From contig CABUPH010000002.1 of assembly GCA_902493375.1 (NCBI GenBank), positions 144,934 through 208,933 of the forward strand: a stretch of DNA of 64,000 nt. Reading direction: 5' to 3'. Below the pieces are notes generated by a model that worked only from the letters and a program-made list of their open reading frames with translations, had not been told where the DNA came from and did not search any database. Positions 8,014 to 16,202 of this stretch are shown in pieces (position 1 is the first letter of the stretch; each line of letters starts with the position of its first letter). The DNA is from an uncultured Collinsella sp. GTDB taxonomy: Bacteria > Actinomycetota > Coriobacteriia > Coriobacteriales > Coriobacteriaceae. A program made the translations under genes and the position numbers.

Positions 8014-9309
8014 ATGCTCGCCTTTTTACAAACCAACACACCCATCGTGATCTTCAACCAGATTGTCGTCACGCTGCTCACGGTCTGCTTTCTGTACCAG
8101 GTGGTCTTCTTTGTCATTGGCGCTCTTCGTGGCGAGGTCGCGCCTCCCAAGGCCAAAAAACTCCATCGCTATGCCTTTTTTATCGCGGCGCATAATGAGG
8201 AGGCCGTGATCGCCAACCTCGTTCGCTCCATCAAGGACCAGGATTATCCGTCCGAGCTCATCGAGGTTTTCGTGGTCGCCGATGCCTGCACCGACAACAC
8301 GGCGCAGCTCGCGCGCGAGGCCGGTGCCATTGTTTACGAGCGCAATGACCTGGCCCGCAAGGGCAAGAGCTGGGTCATGGACTTTGGCTTCGACCGCATT
8401 CTCAACGAGTATCCCGACACGTTTGAGGGCTACTTTATCTTCGATGCCGATAACGTTATCTCCCGCGATTACGTTTCCAAGATGAATGATGCCTTTGACC
8501 AGGGCTTCCATGTGGTCACGAGCTATCGCAATTCCAAGAACTTCGGCAGCTCGTGGATCTCGGCTGCTAATGCCACGTGGTATCTACGCGAGGCGCGCTT
8601 CCTCAACAACGCGCGTAATATCTGCAAGACGTCCTGCGCTGTTTCGGGTTCGGGTTACCTTATCTCGTCAAGCGTTATCGAGGGCATGCACGGTTGGCAG
8701 TTCCACACGCTGACCGAGGACATTCAGTTCACTACGTTCTGCGCTATTCACGGTATTCGCATTGGCTATGCGCCGGCGGAGTTCTTTGACGAGCAACCCG
8801 TGACGTTCAAGGCATCCTGGAAGCAGCGTATGCGCTGGACCAAGGGCTTTTACCAGGTGTTCTTTACCTACGGTAAGCATCTGGTCAAGTCGACGTTCCG
8901 CTATCATCGCTTTGCCGCCTACGACATGTTCATGACGATCGCCCCGGGTATGCTGCTATCGCTGATCTCGATGCTCGCTAATGCGACGTTCTTGATTGTG
9001 GGTGGCCTTTCGCATGGTTTCTTGGCTACCGAAGTCGAGATGCAGGCGTGCGCCGCTTCGCTCATTATGACCTTCGCCATGATGTATCAGACCTTCTTTA
9101 TCCTGGCGCTGCTCACGACTATCTTTGAGTACAAGCACATTCACTGCGCGCAAAAGTGGCGTCTGGTGACTAACCTGTTTACCTTCCCGATCTTTATGTT
9201 CAGCTATATCCCCATCACGGTGGCCGCGCTGTTCCTGAAGGTCGACTGGGTGCCGACGCAGCACGCCGTCAACGTTACCCTTGACGAGGTCATGCAAGGC
9301 GCCAAATAA
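8014..9309 (+). CDS. Membrane glycosyltransferase, family 2
   Basis: A 431-residue inverting glycosyltransferase of the GT2 (GT-A fold) type. It has an N-terminal membrane segment (about 15-40), a cytoplasmic catalytic domain and several C-terminal membrane segments (from about 300). The motifs are those of processive or lipid-linked sugar synthases: FIAAHNEE near 56, DADN at 144-147, SGSGYLI near 211, TED at 234-236 and QRMRW at 271-275. It probably adds sugars to a cell-envelope polymer or glycolipid; donor and product are unknown. ATG at 8014 is preferred over an upstream TTG because GGGAG lies 5 bases before it. No partner gene of a polysaccharide cluster is next to it. Confidence 0.85.
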   Translation: MLAFLQTNTPIVIFNQIVVTLLTVCFLYQVVFFVIGALRGEVAPPKAKKLHRYAFFIAAHNEEAVIANLVRSIKDQDYPSELIEVFVVADACTDNTAQLAREAGAIVYERNDLARKGKSWVMDFGFDRILNEYPDTFEGYFIFDADNVISRDYVSKMNDAFDQGFHVVTSYRNSKNFGSSWISAANATWYLREARFLNNARNICKTSCAVSGSGYLISSSVIEGMHGWQFHTLTEDIQFTTFCAIHGIRIGYAPAEFFDEQPVTFKASWKQRMRWTKGFYQVFFTYGKHLVKSTFRYHRFAAYDMFMTIAPGMLLSLISMLANATFLIVGGLSHGFLATEVEMQACAASLIMTFAMMYQTFFILALLTTIFEYKHIHCAQKWRLVTNLFTFPIFMFSYIPITVAALFLKVDWVPTQHAVNVTLDEVMQGAK

Positions 9310-9319
9310 CCACCACCAA

Positions 9320-9360
9320 AACCACCGCAAAGGGGACAGGCACCTTTGTGGTGGTTTTTG
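9320..9360 (+). terminator. Terminator after the glycosyltransferase gene
   Basis: A 14-bp stem with one G-T pair (9320-9333 with 9343-9356), a 9-base loop and a T-run follow the stop codon. The 3' arm resembles that of the terminator at 1529-1568. Confidence 0.88.
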
Positions 9361-9390
9361 CTTTTGCGATGCAGCTCGAGGAGGAGTCCG

Positions 9391-9813
9391 ATGGTCTATA
9401 TCCCGTTTTGGATTTGCATCTTTGCCGGCGTGGCAATTGATGCCCGAGAGCGACGGTTTCCCAATGGGCTTGCCGGCGCATGTGCCGTGACGGCGTTGGC
9501 GGGCGTTTGGCTCGACCTCGGTTTGAACACAGCGCTTGACCACGCCGGTCTTGCGGTCATCGTCTACCTTGGCCTTGTGCTTACCGAGTCGCTCTGGCGG
9601 CGCCTTCGCCACGCCCCGGGCATCGGCATGGGAGATGCCAAGGCACTCTTTGCGCTTTGCACGCTCGACCCTATGGGCGGCATCGTCGCATTTGCCACTG
9701 CGCTCCTGGTCCTTGCCGTCTCCTGCCTCATCACAAAATCGCGCTCCCTGCCATTGCTCCCGTTTTTGGTGCCGATTTTTGCCATAATCGAGGTCGTGGG
9801 CTGCACATTGTAA
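9391..9813 (+). CDS. Small prepilin peptidase-like (A24) membrane protease
   Basis: A 140-residue integral membrane protein with the two aspartates of type IV prepilin peptidases: D17 in IDARERRFPN and D82 in GMGDAKA (GxGD motif). It has only the catalytic A24 core, like CpaA/TadV enzymes, and lacks the N-terminal methylase domain of PilD. The start is set by GAGGAGGAG 5 bases upstream. No pilin or secretion ATPase gene is nearby, so its substrate must be encoded elsewhere. Confidence 0.8.
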   Translation: MVYIPFWICIFAGVAIDARERRFPNGLAGACAVTALAGVWLDLGLNTALDHAGLAVIVYLGLVLTESLWRRLRHAPGIGMGDAKALFALCTLDPMGGIVAFATALLVLAVSCLITKSRSLPLLPFLVPIFAIIEVVGCTL

Positions 9814-9844
9814 CCGATTGCGCATCCTTCTTAAGGAGCATGCC

Positions 9845-11092
9845 ATGGCAACTAATCAAGAAACGGCCGTCATTAAGGCGCGCATGGACCGTATTCCCTC
9901 GGCGTTGTCGCCCGAACTTGTCGAGCGCATTGCCGCTGATCGTGCTTCGGGCTATGTCAACCCGTATCGTTGTAACGACGACCAGGTCATTCGTCGTATT
10001 GATCGCGCTGCCGACAAAGGCACGCTTATGCGTCCGGCGTTTATGCGCGATACCGAAAAGATACTTCATCTTCCGGCGTACACCCGTTATGCAGGCAAAA
10101 CGCAGGTCTTTAGCTTCCGTAGCAATGACGATCTGTCACGCCGCGGTTTGCACGTGCAGCTTGTCTCGCGCATTGCGCGCGATATCGGTCGCGCCCTGGG
10201 GCTCAATTGCGATCTGATCGAGGCGATTGGCCTGGGTCATGACTTGGGACACACGCCTTTCGGCCATGCCGGCGAGCGCTTCCTCAACGATATCTATCAT
10301 GAGCGCACGGGGCGTTATTTTTTCCATAATGTGCAGTCGGTCCGCGTGCTCGACGCGTTGTATGGCCGCAACGTGTCGCTCCAGACGCTCGACGGCGTGC
10401 TATGCCATAACGGCGAGTACGAGCAGCGTGTGTTTGAGCTCTCGGACATGAGCTCCTTTGACCAGTTTGACCTGACGGTTGAAGATTGCATTGCCACGGG
10501 CTATAGCGCAATTGAGCATCTGCGTCCCATGACGCTCGAGGGCTGCGTCGTTCGCATCTCGGATATTCTTGCCTACGTTGGGCGCGATCGCCAAGACGCC
10601 ATTGCGGCGGGCCTGCTGTCACCCGACGCCTTTGATGATGGCCGGGGCGGTGCCTACAACAGTTGGATCCTCACGCATGCCTCCATCGATATCGTTGAGC
10701 ACAGCTATGGTAAGCCGCGTATCGAGATGAGCGAGGACCTGTTTGAGGAAATCCGCCGGGCCAAGCGGGAGAACTACGAGAAGATCTATAGCAAGGGCGG
10801 TATCGAAGGCGATTCCGAGGTGGAGCTGCGCGAGGCGTTCGAAAAGCTCTACGACCGTTGCCTGCGGGATCTAAACAGTGGCGACGAGTCCTCTTACATC
10901 TTTAAGCACCATATTTCGCGCATTGAGCAGCAGCTTTCCTACTATGATCGCACCTATGCCTGGCAGGACGACAAGGATCAAGCCGTGGTGGATTATATCG
11001 CGAGCATGACGGACGGTTATTTCTGCGAGCTGACGAGCAAGCTGTTCCCTGGTCTGGAGTTTCCGCACCGTACCTATATTAACGAACGGTAG
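9845..11092 (+). CDS. dgt: dGTP triphosphohydrolase-like HD protein
   Basis: A 415-residue HD-superfamily enzyme of the deoxyguanosinetriphosphate triphosphohydrolase type, which hydrolyses dNTPs to nucleoside and triphosphate. The metal-binding HD pair is H132-D133 in GLGHDLGHTPFGHAGE, with the first ligand His at about 103 (RRGLHVQLV). TAAGGAG 7 bases before ATG 9845 fixes the start. It precedes rarA by 60 bases. The family is clear; nucleotide preference cannot be told. Confidence 0.88.
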   Translation: MATNQETAVIKARMDRIPSALSPELVERIAADRASGYVNPYRCNDDQVIRRIDRAADKGTLMRPAFMRDTEKILHLPAYTRYAGKTQVFSFRSNDDLSRRGLHVQLVSRIARDIGRALGLNCDLIEAIGLGHDLGHTPFGHAGERFLNDIYHERTGRYFFHNVQSVRVLDALYGRNVSLQTLDGVLCHNGEYEQRVFELSDMSSFDQFDLTVEDCIATGYSAIEHLRPMTLEGCVVRISDILAYVGRDRQDAIAAGLLSPDAFDDGRGGAYNSWILTHASIDIVEHSYGKPRIEMSEDLFEEIRRAKRENYEKIYSKGGIEGDSEVELREAFEKLYDRCLRDLNSGDESSYIFKHHISRIEQQLSYYDRTYAWQDDKDQAVVDYIASMTDGYFCELTSKLFPGLEFPHRTYINER

Positions 11093-11152
11093 TTCGTATT
11101 AATTCGGTATACTGTTAGTGGAAAACGTTTTTGATTGATACACGGGATGGCT

Positions 11153-12502
11153 ATGGACGACCTTTTTTCTGCTTCGACGCGCGAGCGTTCCTTTCAGAAT
11201 GCGCCGCTTGCGGTGCGCATGCGCCCCAATTCGCTCGACGAGTACGTGGGCCAGCAAAAGGCCGTCGGTAAGGGCTCATGGTTGCGTGCCGCGATCGAGC
11301 ACGACGTGCTTTCGAGCGTGATTCTGTACGGGCCGGCAGGTACGGGTAAGACGACGCTGGCCCACATTATCGCCAACCATACCAAGAGCGAGTTTGTCGA
11401 GGTCAGCGCCGTGACGGGTACCGTAAAGGATCTTCGCCGCGTGATTGACGAGGCCAAGACGCGCCTGAATACGTACGACCGCCGTACCATTCTATTCATC
11501 GATGAGATTCACCGCTTTTCTAAGTCGCAGCAGGATGCCCTGCTACATGCAGTTGAGAACCGTACCGTCATTATGATTGGCGCTACGACGGAGAATCCGT
11601 ACTTCGAGGTCAACTCGGCGCTGCTCTCACGTGGTCGAGTCGTGGAGCTTGAGCATTTAAAGGACGAGGATATCGCCATGCTTATCGAGCGTGCGCTCGA
11701 GGCACCTCAGGGCCTGAACGGCAAATTCTCGGCCGATGATGATACGGTCAAGACCATTTGCACGCTGGCAGCGGGTGATGCACGCTCGGCCCTGACGACA
11801 CTTGAGCTGGCGAGCGAGATTGCCGTCACGCGTCCCGATACCGAAGGGACGCCAGCGCCGGCGGCGGGGGAGCGTTATCCCATCACCGTGGATGACGTAA
11901 AGATTGCCAACCCGCGTCGCGGTTTTACGTATGACAAAAACGGCGACATGCACTACGACATCATCAGTGCGTTCATTAAGTCCATGCGCGGTAGCGACCC
12001 CGATGCCACGGTCTACTGGCTTGCGCGCATGATCGATGCAGGGGAGGATCCTAAGTTTATCGCCCGTCGCATTATGATTCATGCTTCTGAGGACGTCGGC
12101 AACGCCGACCCGCAGGCGCTTTTGGTGGCACATGCCGCGTTTAAGTCTGCCGAGGTCATTGGCTATCCCGAGTGCCGCATTAACCTGGCTCAGGCTGCAC
12201 TCTATGTGTGCTTGGCGCCTAAATCCAACGCGTGTGAGGCTTCGATCGATGCGGCGCTGGCCGATATCCACTCTAGTGGGCTTCGCGAGGTGCCGAGTTA
12301 TCTGCGCGATCGCCATCGCCCGGGCAGCGATGAATACGGTGTGTATAAGTATCCGCACGATTATCCCGAAGGCTGGGTCGACCAGCGCTATTTACCCGAA
12401 GGCTTAGAACGCGGTGCATTTTGGCAGCCTGCCGGCCGTGGTTGGGAAGAATGGCGCGTAGAGCAAAGCGAACGCGACCGCAGCGGGAATGCACCGAAGT
12501 AG
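11153..12502 (+). CDS. rarA: Replication-associated recombination protein RarA (MgsA)
   Basis: AAA+ ATPase of the clamp-loader clade that acts at stalled replication forks. It has 449 residues from ATG 11153; ATG 11147 and TTG 11135 are alternatives because the ribosome site is weak. Walker A is GPAGTGKTT (60-68), Walker B ILFIDEIHRF (about 113-122), and a sensor region ATTENPYFEVNSALLSRG follows. The C-terminal tetramerisation domain is present. Full length. Confidence 0.94.
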   Translation: MDDLFSASTRERSFQNAPLAVRMRPNSLDEYVGQQKAVGKGSWLRAAIEHDVLSSVILYGPAGTGKTTLAHIIANHTKSEFVEVSAVTGTVKDLRRVIDEAKTRLNTYDRRTILFIDEIHRFSKSQQDALLHAVENRTVIMIGATTENPYFEVNSALLSRGRVVELEHLKDEDIAMLIERALEAPQGLNGKFSADDDTVKTICTLAAGDARSALTTLELASEIAVTRPDTEGTPAPAAGERYPITVDDVKIANPRRGFTYDKNGDMHYDIISAFIKSMRGSDPDATVYWLARMIDAGEDPKFIARRIMIHASEDVGNADPQALLVAHAAFKSAEVIGYPECRINLAQAALYVCLAPKSNACEASIDAALADIHSSGLREVPSYLRDRHRPGSDEYGVYKYPHDYPEGWVDQRYLPEGLERGAFWQPAGRGWEEWRVEQSERDRSGNAPK

Positions 12503-12602
12503 CTGCTGATAATTTTGTCCCACGTTGCTGCTCTTAGCATGTTCGGTCCCCTTTGGGGTACCATGGAAAACGTCTGTATTTCGATTCTTCCGGGAGGCTT
12601 GT

Positions 12603-13190
12603 ATGAGTCCCATTCAAATCGCCCTGCTGCTACTCGCCGTTGCCGGCGTGTGGGCCATCGTTGAGCTCGCGCTCACCCTGCGCAAAACCCGCACCGTTAT
12701 CGATTCGCTCGACAAGACGGTGACCGACCTCAACAATACGATTGCTGAGGCACAGCCCGTGGTGGCAAAGCTCGATGGTGCTGTTGACGAACTCACGCCG
12801 GCACTTGCCCAGGTGGAGCCGCTGCTCAAGTCGAGCAAGACCGCCGTTGACGCTCTGACGTCCAACCTCGTTGAGGTTGAGGCCGTCGTTCGCGACATCT
12901 CCGAGGTTACGGGCAGTATGGCCGAGGCCAGCAATGCTGTGTCGAGCGTGACTGATTCTGCGGCAGGTGCCGTGCAGAAACTCTTTAACAAGGTGAAGGC
13001 TCCTGCAGCTGACACCGAGCGCAAGCTCGCCGCTGCTGCTGCGGAGGCAGAGCGGCCTACCGAGCGCGTCCTAATTGACGAGGACGATGACGCTGCTGGT
13101 GACGATGATGGCCAGAATCCAGCTGTTAAAGCGGCCCAGTATTACACCTACATGCCCTCCGAGACCTCTGAGGAGTCCTGCGATGAGTAG
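12603..13190 (+). CDS. DUF948-type membrane-anchored coiled-coil protein
   Basis: A 195-residue protein with one N-terminal membrane helix (about residues 5-25, IALLLLAVAGVWAIVELA). A long heptad-like region rich in Val, Leu, Asp and Thr (about 30-140) and an acidic tail follow. This is the layout of the DUF948 family, often found near general-stress genes. GGGAGG is upstream of ATG 12603. Its last bases overlap the start of the RsbW-like gene, so the two are co-translated. Function unknown; association with the sigma-factor block is the main clue. Confidence 0.75.
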   Translation: MSPIQIALLLLAVAGVWAIVELALTLRKTRTVIDSLDKTVTDLNNTIAEAQPVVAKLDGAVDELTPALAQVEPLLKSSKTAVDALTSNLVEVEAVVRDISEVTGSMAEASNAVSSVTDSAAGAVQKLFNKVKAPAADTERKLAAAAAEAERPTERVLIDEDDDAAGDDDGQNPAVKAAQYYTYMPSETSEESCDE

Positions 13191-13560
13191 CGAAGCAACC
13201 TGCCCCATCACGCTGACCGTTGCCGGCGACCCGCGTCTCGCTCGCCTTGTGCGCATGACGGCAGCCAACGTTGGTGCCCTGTGTTCCATGTCTGTCGATC
13301 GCATCGAGGACATCCGCATGGCTGCCGAGGAAGCCTTTATCTTTGGCTGCACGGCTGTTGATTCCGACGACATCTCAATCAAATTCGATGTCGATGAATC
13401 TCACGTTGGCATGACCTTTACCTTTGGCGATCAGGCCACCGTCGACGAGGATGACCAGGCTACTGTTTATGCCGAGCTTATTTTGGCGAGCGTGTGCGAC
13501 TCCTACGAAAAGACTGCGGCGCCCCTGACGCTTTCCCTCGACCTCAAGGCGGATATCTAA
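13183..13560 (+). CDS. RsbW/UsfX-like anti-sigma factor with degenerate ATP site
   Basis: A 125-residue protein of the HATPase_c anti-sigma fold, expected to bind and silence the sigma factor encoded next. The helix VDRIEDIRMAAEEAFIFGC (about 45-63) corresponds to the N-box helix of RsbW. The usual Asn is missing and no DxGxG box is visible, so kinase activity is doubtful. It overlaps the DUF948 gene by 8 bases, and the sigma gene starts 1 base after its stop. No RsbV-type antagonist or PP2C phosphatase is present in the window. Confidence 0.78.
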   Translation: MSSEATCPITLTVAGDPRLARLVRMTAANVGALCSMSVDRIEDIRMAAEEAFIFGCTAVDSDDISIKFDVDESHVGMTFTFGDQATVDEDDQATVYAELILASVCDSYEKTAAPLTLSLDLKADI

Positions 13561-13561
13561 T

Positions 13562-14353
13562 ATGACCGAACGTTCCCGGAGCGGCAAGACCGCTTGGGAC
13601 AAGGAGAAAACCCGCGAGCTGTTTCGTCGCTACAAGGAGACTGGTGATCCGGACGCCCGCGAGCAGCTCGTCATGTCCCATATGAACCTGGTAAGGTTTC
13701 TTGCCAATAAATTTAAGAATCGCGGCGAGCCGCTCGACGACCTGATGCAGGTTGGCTATCTGGGTCTGCTCAAGGCTATCGACCGTTTTGACCCCGAGCG
13801 CGGACTCGAGTTCACGACGTTTGCGACACCCACTATCCTGGGCGAGATCAAACGCCATTTCCGCGATAAGGGCTGGAGTGTGCGCGTACCGCGTCGTCTG
13901 CAGGAGCTCTCGGCCAAGGTCAACCAGGCTACTGACAAACTTACCAACGAGCTACAGCGTTCGCCCAAGGTTGAGGAGATCGCTGAGTATCTAGATGTGA
14001 CTGTCGATGAGGTCCTCGAGGCTATGGAATCGTCTTCGGCCTATACCTCGGTGCCCATCGAGGCTCCTGGTGCGTCCGATTCCGACGATGCGCCCTCGAT
14101 TCTCGACCGTTACGCCGACGATGACAACGAGCTCGACTTTACCGATGACCGCCTGGTGATCGAGGAAGCCATCCGCGATTTTTCGCCGCGCGAGCGCGAG
14201 GTTATCGAGCTGCGCTTCGTGAAGGGCATGACCCAGATCGAGATCGCCAAGAAGCTGGGTATTTCTCAGGTGCAGGTTTCGCGTCTGCTGCGCCGCACGC
14301 TTAAGAAGATTCAGGACAAGATCGACCCCGACGGAGTGATGGTTCGTTCATGA
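13562..14353 (+). CDS. sigB: SigB/SigF-family RNA polymerase sigma factor
   Basis: A 263-residue sigma-70 family group 3 factor. Region 2 contains LDDLMQVGYLGLLKAIDRFD and LEFTTFATPTILGEIKRHFR. Region 3 contains SVRVPRRLQEL, and region 4 contains the helix-turn-helix MTQIEIAKKLGISQVQVSRLLRR. It directs RNA polymerase to stress or developmental promoters. It sits directly after its presumed anti-sigma factor, the classical arrangement, and its stop overlaps the start of the next gene (ATGA). Confidence 0.9.
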   Translation: MTERSRSGKTAWDKEKTRELFRRYKETGDPDAREQLVMSHMNLVRFLANKFKNRGEPLDDLMQVGYLGLLKAIDRFDPERGLEFTTFATPTILGEIKRHFRDKGWSVRVPRRLQELSAKVNQATDKLTNELQRSPKVEEIAEYLDVTVDEVLEAMESSSAYTSVPIEAPGASDSDDAPSILDRYADDDNELDFTDDRLVIEEAIRDFSPREREVIELRFVKGMTQIEIAKKLGISQVQVSRLLRRTLKKIQDKIDPDGVMVRS

Positions 14354-15762
14354 GTGAGCACCCTCAACAAACCGATCACGTGCTGCGCGACACCCGCATT
14401 CTGACGCTGCGCATTTGGGCTGTTGTCGGCTGCATTGTTATTGCTGCTGTCATCTTTAACCTTATGGGCATCCTGGCACCGGTTATCGAGTTTCTTGCCG
14501 TCGGCTCCATCATTGCTTTTGTGATGTCCCCGATCACCAACTGGCTCGAGCACCATGGCGTGAATCGCGGCATCGGTTCGCTTATCGCGCTGATTGTTGT
14601 CGTTGCCGTGCTCGTCGGCGTCGTTTGCATCTTGTCGCCGATTCTTTTTGGTCAGATCATGGAAGTCCTGAGCCGCCTGCCCGAGCAGCTTCGTGTTGCG
14701 GGCGGCGACCTCAATGAGATGATCTCGCATGCCAAGACGCTCAACAACACGCCGCTCAAGGAGTATTTGGACGATAATCTTTCGTCGCTTGTCACCGTGG
14801 CATCGAAGTACGTGTCTCAGATCGCTGCCGAGCTTGGCCGCGGTGTGTTCCCGCTCATCACCAATACGGCCTCGCAGCTGTTCGTGATCTTCCTGGGTCT
14901 GGTGCTCGCGTACTGGATGGCCTGCGACTACCCTCGCATGCACCACGAGATTTGCACCATCATCGGTCAGGAGAAGGAGACCTCGTACCGCTTTATGGTC
15001 GCCATCCTTTCTCGCTCTGTCGGCGGCTACATGCGCGGTATGGTCGTGACGTCCATCTGCGGTGGTTTCCTTGCCTTTATCGGTTTTATGATCATCGGCC
15101 ATCCGTATGCGGCGCTCATGGCTATCTTTACCGGCATCATGCATTTGGTTCCGGTCGTCGGTCCATGGGTGAGCGCAGCAATCGCCACAGTGCTCGGTTT
15201 CATGTTCAGCCCCATGTTGGCGTTATGGACGCTCATCGTGACGATGGTCGCGCAAAACGTCACCGATAACGTGATTTCGCCTAAGGTCATGCAGAGCTCG
15301 GTGCAGGTGCATCCCATCATGAGCCTCACGGCGCTCGTTATTGGCTCGGCACTCATGGGCCCCATCGGCATGATTATTGCCATCCCGCTTTGTGCGGCCC
15401 TCAAGGGCATCTTCGTGTACTACTTCGAGAATGAGACCGGCCGTCAGCTTGTGGCCTATGACGGCGCCGTGTTTAAGGGCACACCGTACCGCGATGCCGA
15501 TGGCAACCCGGTCGCCGCCTACGACGCGCTCGGCGACGACACCTTCATCTACGAGTCCGAGCTCATCGGCAACGAGACTGCGCCCGAGGCCCAGGCGATG
15601 CCTAAGCCCGAGTTCGATAATCCCTGGATCAAGCTGTCGGGCCTGCAGCCCGATGCGACGGGTTTCTTCAAAAACCCCTTCGCCAAAGACGATGATTCCA
15701 ATTCGGTCGACGATACCAAAACAGGTATCGACGGCTCCATGGACGATTCGGATTCTAAATAG
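14350..15762 (+). CDS. AI-2E family transporter (PerM/YtvI-like)
   Basis: A 470-residue membrane protein with eight or so hydrophobic segments between about 15 and 355 and an acidic hydrophilic tail of about 110 residues. The core carries the family signatures HLVPVVGPWVSA and PKVMQSSVQVHP. Members export small molecules or sodium; autoinducer-2 export was shown for only a few. It is translationally coupled to the sigma-factor gene, so it belongs to the stress operon. The long Asp/Ser-rich tail is beyond the family core. Confidence 0.85.
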   Translation: MSEHPQQTDHVLRDTRILTLRIWAVVGCIVIAAVIFNLMGILAPVIEFLAVGSIIAFVMSPITNWLEHHGVNRGIGSLIALIVVVAVLVGVVCILSPILFGQIMEVLSRLPEQLRVAGGDLNEMISHAKTLNNTPLKEYLDDNLSSLVTVASKYVSQIAAELGRGVFPLITNTASQLFVIFLGLVLAYWMACDYPRMHHEICTIIGQEKETSYRFMVAILSRSVGGYMRGMVVTSICGGFLAFIGFMIIGHPYAALMAIFTGIMHLVPVVGPWVSAAIATVLGFMFSPMLALWTLIVTMVAQNVTDNVISPKVMQSSVQVHPIMSLTALVIGSALMGPIGMIIAIPLCAALKGIFVYYFENETGRQLVAYDGAVFKGTPYRDADGNPVAAYDALGDDTFIYESELIGNETAPEAQAMPKPEFDNPWIKLSGLQPDATGFFKNPFAKDDDSNSVDDTKTGIDGSMDDSDSK

Positions 15763-15768
15763 GCCCTA

Positions 15769-16008
15769 TTAACGTTTCTTGAAGTTGTAAATGACAATAA
15801 ACGCGAGCAAAGCGATTGATAAGGGGCCGGCTACATAGAAAAAGAGAACGTCAATTGCGCGTAGAGTGTAATAAGCCTTATCGCCGGACATTACTGCATA
15901 CAATACGTAGCCAAATGCTGGTTGGTTTGCGTACCAGCAGGAGAAGGCCAAGAGCGCTAAAAGTGCTAGTACCAGAAGTGCGTTCAGGACAAATCGTTTA
16001 CTTTTCAT
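15769..16008 (-). CDS. Small two-helix membrane protein of unknown function
   Basis: A 79-residue protein with a hydrophobic N-terminal segment (about 7-27, after MKSKR) and a second near 50-73, ending FKKR. GAAGGAG is 6 bases before the ATG, so it is very likely real despite its size. It runs opposite to the AI-2E transporter and its stop lies 6 bases from that gene's stop. I do not recognise it. Base composition is lower in GC than the neighbours. Confidence 0.7.
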   Translation of the reverse strand: MKSKRFVLNALLVLALLALLAFSCWYANQPAFGYVLYAVMSGDKAYYTLRAIDVLFFYVAGPLSIALLAFIVIYNFKKR

Positions 16009-16100
16009 CGATCGCTCCTTCCGGGTGACTCTTATATGTAATTCTACAGCAGTCCTTTTTCAAAGGATCGCACAGTACTGAATAACGTGCACTTTCGCTG

Positions 16101-16130
16101 GAGGGTCGCTGTTTGGCGGCCCTCTTTTTT
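16101..16130 (+). terminator. Intrinsic terminator upstream of alaS
   Basis: GAGGGTCGC / GGCGGCCCTC hairpin followed by TTTTTT, on the plus strand, in the divergent gap between the small membrane protein gene and alaS. No plus-strand gene lies just before it, so it may be a leader attenuator or may stop read-through from the stress operon. Confidence 0.7.
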
Positions 16131-16202
16131 GCACTTGCGCGGTGGGATGGTAATATCGTTACGTTTGAACTGTTTCGATGTGAAACCGAGGAGATTCCCT
16201 CT

